Source: Thermoplasmata archaeon (lineage in GTDB: Archaea; Thermoplasmatota; Thermoplasmata; Lutacidiplasmatales; UBA184). Taken from it: a DNA stretch of 11,178 nt. The DNA lies in the NCBI GenBank assembly GCA_030044695.1, contig JASIDM010000177.1, positions 1 through 11,178 on the forward strand, read 5' to 3'. Below the pieces are notes generated by a model. The model made no database searches, had not been told where the DNA came from, and was given only the letters and a program-made list of their open reading frames with translations. Of the stretch, positions 5,720 to 11,178 are shown piece after piece. Each line of letters starts with the position of its first letter. Positions within the stretch are counted from its first letter, which is position 1. The position numbers and the translations under genes were made by a program.

Positions 5720-6679
5720 ATGGTGGACGCGGCCGCGCAAGTCGTCAATCTGCTCCAGGCGGCCACCGTTCTGCTGCTGGCCCCCCTGATCGCGGGGATC
5801 TCGGCCCGCTGGAAGGCCTGGACCGAGTCGCGGACCGGCCCGTCGATCCTTCAGCCGTACGCCGATCTTCGCAAGTATCTCCGCAAGGAGACCCTGGTCC
5901 CCGAGGGAGCGTCCCGGGTCTTCGTCGTCGCGCCGTTCCTCGCCTTCGGCGCCTACCTGACGATCGCGATCATCGTCCCGATCATCACCCCGTACCCGAT
6001 CCCGTTCGCCTCCAGCGCGGACTTCCTCGGCGGGGGGCTGCTGTTCGGGCTCGCCGGCGTGCTGACCCTGCTCGTCGCCATCGATTCCGGGAGCAACTAC
6101 GCGGTCCTCGGCGCGAGCCGCACGGTGTCGTTCGCCGCCTTCGCCGAGCCCACGCTGATCATCGTGTTCTTCGCGGTCGCCGTGATCACCGGCACCAACA
6201 ATCCCTACGTCACGAACAACCTGCTCTCCGCGTCGCTCGCGGCCTACCTCTCCCCGACGCACCTGCTCGTCACGGCGGCGTTCTTCCTGCTCCTGCTGGT
6301 CGAGACCGGCAAGCTTCCCGTGGAGAGCGCGGGACTGATGGAGTTCGGCATGCTCGAGGACGGCCGCGTCTTCGAGCACTCCGGCCGGCTCCTCGGCGTG
6401 CTGCGCTGGAACGGCTGGATGAAGCAGTTCCTGCTGTACGCCGTGTTCCTCAACGTCTTCCTGGTGCCGTGGGGGATGTTCGCCCAGCCGACGGTCGCGG
6501 CGGCCGCGGCCAACATCGGGGTCCTCGTCGCGAAGTTGCTCCTGCTCGTCGGGGTCGTCGTCCTGCTCGAGGCGACCCTCGCCAAGGTGCGCCTGTTCAA
6601 GATTCGGGACTTCCTCGCGCTCTCGTTCTCCCTCGCGATCCTGTCGATCTTCACCTTCGTCGTGCTGGGGGTGCCGTAG
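5720..6679 (+). CDS. hyfC: HyfC/NuoH-like membrane subunit of a group 4 hydrogenase-related complex
   Basis: A 319-residue, eight-helix subunit that anchors the soluble electron-transfer arm to the ion-pumping arm in complex I and membrane-bound hydrogenases. RTGPSILQPYADLRKYLRKE (about 38-57) is the conserved first cytoplasmic loop of the HyfC/HycD/NuoH family. VETGKLPVES (about 194-203) is the second signature, followed by LMEFGMLEDGRVFEHSGR, where acidic residues line the coupling channel. The C-terminal helix pair ends with LLEATLAKVRLFKIRDFL, typical of HyfC rather than NuoH. Length matches the family. It is the first gene of the operon; its TAG stop touches the GTG start of the next gene. 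Group 4 hydrogenase HyfC and Ehr versions cannot be separated on this subunit alone; the large subunit argues for Ehr. Confidence 0.92.
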   Translation: MVDAAAQVVNLLQAATVLLLAPLIAGISARWKAWTESRTGPSILQPYADLRKYLRKETLVPEGASRVFVVAPFLAFGAYLTIAIIVPIITPYPIPFASSADFLGGGLLFGLAGVLTLLVAIDSGSNYAVLGASRTVSFAAFAEPTLIIVFFAVAVITGTNNPYVTNNLLSASLAAYLSPTHLLVTAAFFLLLLVETGKLPVESAGLMEFGMLEDGRVFEHSGRLLGVLRWNGWMKQFLLYAVFLNVFLVPWGMFAQPTVAAAAANIGVLVAKLLLLVGVVVLLEATLAKVRLFKIRDFLALSFSLAILSIFTFVVLGVP

Positions 6680-7327
6680 GTGGACGCCGCGGCCGAGCTC
6701 GTCGGGCTGGTCGGCGTCGGCATCCTGCTCTCGGCCCTGTTCTTGCAGTCCGAGTCGTTCGTCGGTCCGCTCGTCCGGGGCATCGCGCTCCAGTCGCTCC
6801 TGCTCGGGGTCCTGCTCGGCTGGCTCGCGTGGAGCCAGCAGAACCTCGACCTCGCGCTCCTCGCCGCCCTCGCCGTCGCCGTGCGCGCCGTGTTCATCCC
6901 GTGGGTCCTCGACCGCCAGATCCGCGCGTTCCGCTGGCGCCTGCGGGAGGTCCACGCGGCCCAGCGGGTGACGAGCCACGCCCTCGCGGCGATCGCGCTC
7001 GCCATCGTCGCCTGGTTCGTCTTCCAGGAGACGCTCGCCGGGATCTTCCCGCAGCCCGGAGGGGCGCTGCCGTTCGTCCTGCTGGTTGAGGGCCTGCTGA
7101 TGCTGGCGACGCGGGGGAACACGATCGTCCAGGTGATCGGCTACCTTGAGGAGGAGAACGCGGTCGTCTATGCGGGCGCGCTCTTCGCCCCGCACTTCCC
7201 GCTGTTCGTCGAGGTCGTCGTCTTCCTCGACGTGCTCGGCGTGGTGCTCGTCGGGGTGATCCTGTCGATCCAGCGCGACGTCACCGGCACCCTGGAGCAG
7301 GGGGGACTGGAGGAGCTCGCCGGATGA
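6680..7327 (+). CDS. hyfE: HyfE-like (NuoK-related) membrane subunit
   Basis: A 215-residue membrane protein homologous to HyfE of hydrogenase-4, whose core matches the NuoK ion-channel subunit. Several hydrophobic helices run through the protein (about 3-20, 32-50, 56-74, 97-120, 129-141, 167-200). The signature TRGNTIVQVIGYLEEEN (about 144-160) carries the acidic residues of the proton path (Glu157-159), followed by LFVEVVVFLDVLGVVLVGVI, as in HyfE. The start is GTG directly after the hyfC stop, with no gap, so translation is probably coupled. The tail ends in VTGTLEQGGLEELAG, as HyfE proteins often end after a short Thr/Leu-rich segment. Nothing seems broken. Confidence 0.88.
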   Translation: MDAAAELVGLVGVGILLSALFLQSESFVGPLVRGIALQSLLLGVLLGWLAWSQQNLDLALLAALAVAVRAVFIPWVLDRQIRAFRWRLREVHAAQRVTSHALAAIALAIVAWFVFQETLAGIFPQPGGALPFVLLVEGLLMLATRGNTIVQVIGYLEEENAVVYAGALFAPHFPLFVEVVVFLDVLGVVLVGVILSIQRDVTGTLEQGGLEELAG

Positions 7328-8760
7328 TCACCTCCGCCCCCCAGCTCGCGCTGCTGCTGTTGCTCGCGGCGCCATCGGCCGCGAGCCTGCTGGCCCTCGT
7401 CCCGTACGGCGCGGTCAGCCGCGTCGCGGCGAGGGCGGGGTCGCTCGTGGCCGTCGGCGCGTCGGTCAGCCTGCTCGTGACCTCCGCCTCGGGGACCTGG
7501 GGTCCGTACCTGGGGGTCGACGCCCTGGCGGACGTCCTGCTGTTCACGGTCACGAGCATCTACGCCACGTCGGTGTGGTACTCCGACCGGTACCTCCGAG
7601 CGGTCCATCGGCCGTACCTGACGCCCCAGGTCTACTACGCGCTCCTCAGCGCCTTCGCGTTCACGATGATCGCCGCCCTGCTGGTCACGGACCTCGGGCT
7701 GATGTGGATCGGCATCGAGGCGACGACCGTCTCCAGCGCGCTCCTGATCGTCCTCGAGCGTCGCCCCACGAGCGTCGAGGCGGCCTGGCGCTACACCCTG
7801 ATCGCTTCCGCCGGGCTCACGATCGCCCTCTTCGCCCTGCTGCTCCTCTACACCGACACCGGGACGCTCGACGCGAACCGGCTCGCCGCCGCGCCCCCGG
7901 CCCTGACGTTGCCGGTCCTGATGGCCGTCGCCCTGGCCCTCGTCGGCTACGGCACCAAGGTCGGGATCTTCCCGATGCACACCTGGCTTCCCGACGCCCA
8001 CTCCGAGTCCCCGTCGCCGATCTCGGCGATGTTCTCCGGGGTCCTGCTGCCCACGGCCCTCTACGCCTTCCTGAGGGTCTACCGGGTCCTCGGCACGCCG
8101 GTGCCCGCCACGATCCAGGACCTGCTGCTGGCGTTCGGGCTCACGACCGCGCTCGCGGGAGCGTTCCTCCTCCAGCGCCAGCGGTCGTACAAGCGCATGT
8201 TCGCCTACTCGAGCATGGAGGTGATGGGGCTCGCCCTCACCGGGGTGGCGATCGGCGGCATCGCGCTCTACGGGGCGCTGATCCTCCTCGTCGCCCACGC
8301 GTTCGCGAAGTCCGCGGTGTTCTACTGTTCGGGGAACGTCCTCCGCGAGACGGGGACCAACCGGATCGACGAGGTGCGCGACCTCCGCCGGCAGATGCCG
8401 GCGACGGGCGCCGCCTGGGTCCTCGCCGCCCTGGCCGTCACCGGGGCGCCGCCGTTCGGGACGTTCTTGGGGGAACTGCTGATCGTGGCGGGGGCGCTTG
8501 CGATCGGCGCGTACTGGATCGCCGCGTTGTTCGTCCTCGCGATCCTGGTCGCGTTCGTCGGGGTCAACGGCCAGGTGGGCCGGATGGTCTTCGGGGAGCC
8601 CGCCGGCGGCGCGACGGAGCCTTCGCGGAGGGCCGATGCCGGGGCCGGGATCGCCTACCTCAACGTCGCCTTCGCCCTCGCCCTCGGGGTCGCGAGCCTG
8701 CCGTACCTCTCCGCGGCCCTCCGCGGCGCGGCCGCGCTGTTCGGCGGGGGGGCGCCATGA
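7324..8760 (+). CDS. hyfF: HyfF-like antiporter-type proton-pumping subunit (NuoN/NuoM/MrpD family)
   Basis: A 478-residue antiporter-like subunit with about 14 transmembrane helices. The residues that move protons in this family are present: Glu132 in WIGIEATT (helix 5), Lys212 in GYGTKVGIFPMHTWLPDAHS (helix 7), the SYKRMFAYSSMEVMG segment (helix 8 region), Lys329 in AHAFAKSAVFYCSGN, and Glu384 in PPFGTFLGELL on the distal side. This subunit should couple redox energy to transport of H+ or Na+; the ion is not readable from sequence. The start overlaps the hyfE stop (ATGA). The family resemblance is to HyfF/HycC-type proteins, shorter than NuoL, with no long lateral helix. The full set of charged residues argues that the complex is active as a pump. 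Confidence 0.92.
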   Translation: MITSAPQLALLLLLAAPSAASLLALVPYGAVSRVAARAGSLVAVGASVSLLVTSASGTWGPYLGVDALADVLLFTVTSIYATSVWYSDRYLRAVHRPYLTPQVYYALLSAFAFTMIAALLVTDLGLMWIGIEATTVSSALLIVLERRPTSVEAAWRYTLIASAGLTIALFALLLLYTDTGTLDANRLAAAPPALTLPVLMAVALALVGYGTKVGIFPMHTWLPDAHSESPSPISAMFSGVLLPTALYAFLRVYRVLGTPVPATIQDLLLAFGLTTALAGAFLLQRQRSYKRMFAYSSMEVMGLALTGVAIGGIALYGALILLVAHAFAKSAVFYCSGNVLRETGTNRIDEVRDLRRQMPATGAAWVLAALAVTGAPPFGTFLGELLIVAGALAIGAYWIAALFVLAILVAFVGVNGQVGRMVFGEPAGGATEPSRRADAGAGIAYLNVAFALALGVASLPYLSAALRGAAALFGGGAP

Positions 8761-10079
8761 GCCCCGTGGTCCGGAGGGTCGGCGCGGCGGACCGGTTCGA
8801 CCTCACCCCGGACCGGGCGCTCGCCTACGCGGCCCCGGACGGCGCGTTCGCCCTCTACAACGACTACACCGAGAACGCCTCCTGGCTGGTCCCCGGGGCG
8901 GCGTCCGGGAGCGTGTCGGAGATCGCCGCGAACTGGCTCGGGGGCGGGGACGACGGTCCGACGCGTCGTCTCGCCCCGCGCGAGGCCGTCGAAGGGTACG
9001 GGACGTTCACCTTCCCGTACGGCCCGATCTCCATGGGGGTCCCGGAGTCGGGCCGGTTCGACGTCGTGACCTACGGGGAGCGGGTCCTCGAGCTCACCCC
9101 CGTGGGCGGCTACAAGTCGCGGCGAATCCTTCCCTCGCTGGCCGGCGCCACCCTCGCCGACGCGGCGCTCCGCGTCGAACGCCTCGCCGGCAACGTCTCC
9201 GCTTCGCATGTGGCCGCGTTCCTCGCGGCGGCGGAGAGCGCCGAGGGCGTCGCCGTCCCCACGTCCGAGCTGTGGACCCGCGCCGTGGCGCAGGAGCTCC
9301 AGCGGGTGTACAACCACGTCCACCTGCTGGCCAGGATCGCCGAGGCGGCGAACCAGAACGTGGGGGCGGCCCAGAGCCACGCCCTCGCCGAGGAACTGCT
9401 GCGCCTCCAAGGTCGTGTCTTCGGGCACCGCTGGTCGTTCGGGGCGTTGCTCCCGGGGGGCCCGCCCCGGCGCCTGGATGGCCCGGGCCGAAGGTCCCTG
9501 GCCGAGGACCTCCGACGGCGGCGCGAGGAGTTCGAGGAGCTCTGGGAACTGTTCCTGGACAGTCGGACGTTCATCGACCGGATCCAGGGGACGTGCCCGG
9601 TCCCCCGCGAGGCGGCCGTCCGCTGGGGGGCCGTCGGGCCGACGCTCCGGGCGTGCGGCGTGCCGTGGGACGACCGACTTCGGGTGCCCGTCGCGCCGTA
9701 CACCGACCTGTTCGTCCCGCTCCCCGTCGAGCGCGACGGGGACGCGCTCGCCCGCCTCCTGGTGAGGGTCCAAGAGGTTCGGGCCAGCCTCCTCCTGCTG
9801 GAGCAGCTGCTCGACCGATGGCCCGCCCCCGGGGAGGCTCCCCAGCCGGCCGCGCCGCCGGTCGACCCCGGCCGCGGCCTGGGCCGGGTCGAGGGACCCA
9901 GCGGGGACCTGGTCTACGACGTCCGCGTCGCGGGATCCCGGATCGCCGCCGTCGGGGTCCGGACGCCGAGCGATGCGAACTGGCCGGTGTTCGCCTCGGG
10001 CATGCGCGGCGCCGTGTTCACGGACTTCCACTTCGCCCTGGAGAGCTTCGGCCTCGTGTTCGCCGAAACGGACCGGTGA
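8757..10079 (+). CDS. hyfG: Large-subunit-like protein of an Ehr-type complex, lacking all [NiFe] cysteines
   Basis: A 440-residue protein equal to a NuoC-like stub fused to a NuoD/HyfG-like domain. The start overlaps hyfF (ATGA). Residues about 1-78 are a divergent, short NuoC-like part. The NuoD-like part begins with TFPYGPISMGV (about 85-95) and GGYKSRRI (117-124), then VERLAGNVSASH (140-151), QELQRVYNHVHLL, a loop GHRWSFGALLPGG and the C-terminal FHFALESFGLVFAETDR. [NiFe] hydrogenases have two CxxC motifs, one near RxCxxC after the ERLA-like helix and one in DPCxxC at the C-terminus. Here the first region has none and the C-terminal region reads as in NuoD (VDR-like end). The only cysteines are Cys280 and Cys300, neither in a CxxC. 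It therefore cannot hold Ni-Fe; it probably passes electrons to an unknown acceptor. Confidence 0.87.
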   Translation: MSPVVRRVGAADRFDLTPDRALAYAAPDGAFALYNDYTENASWLVPGAASGSVSEIAANWLGGGDDGPTRRLAPREAVEGYGTFTFPYGPISMGVPESGRFDVVTYGERVLELTPVGGYKSRRILPSLAGATLADAALRVERLAGNVSASHVAAFLAAAESAEGVAVPTSELWTRAVAQELQRVYNHVHLLARIAEAANQNVGAAQSHALAEELLRLQGRVFGHRWSFGALLPGGPPRRLDGPGRRSLAEDLRRRREEFEELWELFLDSRTFIDRIQGTCPVPREAAVRWGAVGPTLRACGVPWDDRLRVPVAPYTDLFVPLPVERDGDALARLLVRVQEVRASLLLLEQLLDRWPAPGEAPQPAAPPVDPGRGLGRVEGPSGDLVYDVRVAGSRIAAVGVRTPSDANWPVFASGMRGAVFTDFHFALESFGLVFAETDR

Positions 10080-10083
10080 GCTC

Positions 10084-10815
10084 GTGCCGAGCTGGATCCA
10101 GCAGGCGGCGCACCGGGGGATCCTGACCAGCCGATACCCGCGGGTCGCGGCGTCCGAGCCGGACGAGATCCCCCTGACGGCGCGGGGCCCCCTCCCGACC
10201 GGCCCGATCGGCCCGGCCGCGGTCGACGGCTGCCCGGTGGGCGCGATCTCGCCCTCGGGGGTCGACCAGGGTCGGTGCGTCCGCTGCGCTCGCTGCCTGG
10301 CGACCGGATTCCGGTTTGGCGCTCCGATCGAGATGGCCGGCACGAGCCCGGCGTCGCTCCGGACGTCGACCGTCGCGCCCGCCCCGTCCGGCGCCGGATC
10401 GCTCGCGGAGCTCGGTCGCTCGCTGCACGTCTTCCTCGTCGACGTCGGCAGCTGCAACGCCTGCAACCTGGAGGTGCTCGCCCTCGCGAACCCGTTCTAC
10501 GACGCGTCGCGGCTCGGGATCTTCTTCACCAACTCGCCGCGGCACGCCGACGTGCTGCTGGTCGTCGGGGTCCCGACCGCCGCGATGATCGAGCCGGTGC
10601 GTCGCGCCTACGAGGCCATCCCCGCGCCGAAGGCCGTCGTCGCGATCGGCGCCTGCCCGATCAGCGGAGGCGTGTTCCGGGGCCAACCCGGCCTGCGGTC
10701 GTCGCTGGACGAGCTGGTGCCGGTCGACCTCTTCGTCCCCGGATGCCCGCCGGCCCCGACCCAGATCCTGGACGCCCTCCTGACGCTGGCCGGCCGGGGC
10801 CGTCGGGAGCGCTGA
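10084..10815 (+). CDS. hyfI: Small-subunit (NuoB/HyfI-like) protein fused to an N-terminal half-ferredoxin
   Basis: A 243-residue subunit. The C-terminal part (about 113-240) is NuoB/HyfI-like, with the four ligands of the proximal [4Fe-4S] cluster: Cys124 and Cys127 in VGSCNACNLEV, Cys191 in IGACPISGG and Cys221 in VPGCPPAPTQ. The N-terminal part starts like HyfI fusions (WIQQAAHRGILTSRYPR) and then has DGCPVGAI (Cys50) and GRCVRCARC (Cys65, 68, 71). These are exactly the last Cys of the first and the first three Cys of the second ferredoxin motif, which together bind one [4Fe-4S] cluster; the other cluster's ligands are missing, and the position usually CP reads ATGF. GTG 10084 is chosen because it begins 4 nt after the hyfG stop and gives the usual N-terminus. 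Another GTG at 10076 is out of frame. Confidence 0.87.
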   Translation: MPSWIQQAAHRGILTSRYPRVAASEPDEIPLTARGPLPTGPIGPAAVDGCPVGAISPSGVDQGRCVRCARCLATGFRFGAPIEMAGTSPASLRTSTVAPAPSGAGSLAELGRSLHVFLVDVGSCNACNLEVLALANPFYDASRLGIFFTNSPRHADVLLVVGVPTAAMIEPVRRAYEAIPAPKAVVAIGACPISGGVFRGQPGLRSSLDELVPVDLFVPGCPPAPTQILDALLTLAGRGRRER

Positions 10816-10822
10816 GCTCGCC

Positions 10823-11178
10823 ATGGACGGCTGGGGAGCGGTCCTTACGCTGTCGGTCGCCCTGTTCTTCGGCGCCGCGGCGGTCGCCGCGTGGCGTCCC
10901 CGGTTCGGCTACCTGACCTCCGCCGTGGCGTCGGCGCTGCTCCTGGTCACGGCGGTCGAGGCGATCGTCGGCGGAACGGTGCGCGGTGCCGGGTGGTCCG
11001 GACCCCTCGGCGACCCGGAGTCGCTCCTCCTCGACCCCCTCGCCGGGTTCTTCGCCCTCGCGGCGTCGCTCGTCTGGCTCGTCACCTCGGCCTACTCGGT
11101 GACCTACGACCGTCGAGCGTCGCCGCTCCTCGCGATCTGCTTCGCCCTGACGCTCGGGTCGATCGCCCTCCTGATGGC
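10823..11178 (+). CDS. hyfB: HyfB/NuoL-like antiporter-type subunit, N-terminal part
   Basis: The first 118 residues of another antiporter-like subunit; the gene continues past the right edge. The protein starts MDGWGAVLTLSVALFFGAAA, a typical first helix, then a second helix (about 30-48). An extracellular-type segment follows, then LLLDPLAGFFALAASLVWLV, the signature of the third helix in NuoL/HyfB proteins, where DPL precedes the F-rich segment. TSAYSVTYDRRAS and a further helix follow. Homologues have about 650-700 residues and carry the long lateral helix that couples the pumps. Its ATG lies 7 nt after the hyfI stop, so it belongs to the operon. HyfB is usually the first gene in hyf clusters; here it comes last among the visible genes. 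It could also be a second HyfF-like or MrpA-like subunit; the full gene is needed. Confidence 0.77.
   Translation, partial: MDGWGAVLTLSVALFFGAAAVAAWRPRFGYLTSAVASALLLVTAVEAIVGGTVRGAGWSGPLGDPESLLLDPLAGFFALAASLVWLVTSAYSVTYDRRASPLLAICFALTLGSIALLM

Noticed and set aside
5438..7195. 585-codon open frame on the minus strand
   Set aside because: Antisense shadow of the hyfC- and hyfE-like genes; the product is almost only charged residues, Gln and Gly.
7168..8298. 376-codon open frame on the minus strand
   Set aside because: Antisense to hyfE/hyfF, whose membrane-protein signatures are unmistakable; its own composition is not protein-like.
7575..8756. N-terminal extension of the large-subunit frame
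   Set aside because: This part lies inside hyfF in another frame and encodes Arg/Pro-rich nonsense; the ATGA overlap at 8757 is the natural start.
8655..10466. 603-codon open frame on the minus strand
   Set aside because: Antisense shadow of the large- and small-subunit genes; no recognisable domain and biased composition.
1..11178. CRISPR arrays, transposases, integrases, att sites
   Set aside because: No regularly spaced repeats, no terminal inverted repeats and no recombinase motifs were seen anywhere in the window.

Overview
The window looks like a very GC-rich archaeal chromosome segment, possibly Thermoplasmatota-like; the lineage is inference only. The main clue is promoter geometry. 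Two minus-strand genes (membrane protein, ATG at 1351; ThiI-like protein, ATG at 2105) each have a TATA-like element centred about 26 bp upstream of the start codon, as expected for leaderless archaeal transcripts. An archaeal-looking thiolase and strong Shine-Dalgarno sites only before some genes fit this.

Left part (1-3909), housekeeping and metabolic genes. On the minus strand are the N-terminal part of a thiolase (runs off the left edge), a 98-residue unknown protein, a four-helix membrane protein with a Pro/Gly/Gln-rich tail, and a short ThiI-type tRNA sulfurtransferase that lacks a THUMP domain. Diverging from thiI on the plus strand are an alpha/beta hydrolase, a 58-residue coiled-coil protein and a CoA-diphosphatase-like Nudix hydrolase, which overlap or nearly abut. 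A convergent minus-strand gene (3910-5337) encodes a multi-pass GT-C/GT87-like membrane glycosyltransferase.

Middle (5338-5719): a 382-bp divergent intergenic region with TATA-like elements, Shine-Dalgarno sites for both flanking genes, an 8-bp inverted repeat and a 14-bp palindrome.

Right part (5720 to the right edge): a tightly packed plus-strand operon for a complex I/group 4 hydrogenase-like respiratory complex, in the order hyfC-hyfE-hyfF-hyfG-hyfI-hyfB (the last is cut by the window end). The membrane subunits keep the charged residues used in ion translocation. The large (NuoD/HyfG-like) subunit has only two cysteines, neither in a CxxC motif, so it cannot hold a [NiFe] centre. The small subunit keeps the four cysteines of the NuoB-type proximal cluster and carries an N-terminal half-ferredoxin with exactly four cysteines, arranged to bind one [4Fe-4S] cluster. 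The best reading is an energy-converting hydrogenase-related (Ehr-type) complex: an ion-pumping, electron-transferring machine that is not a hydrogenase and whose electron donor and acceptor are unknown. It is the most interesting object in the window.
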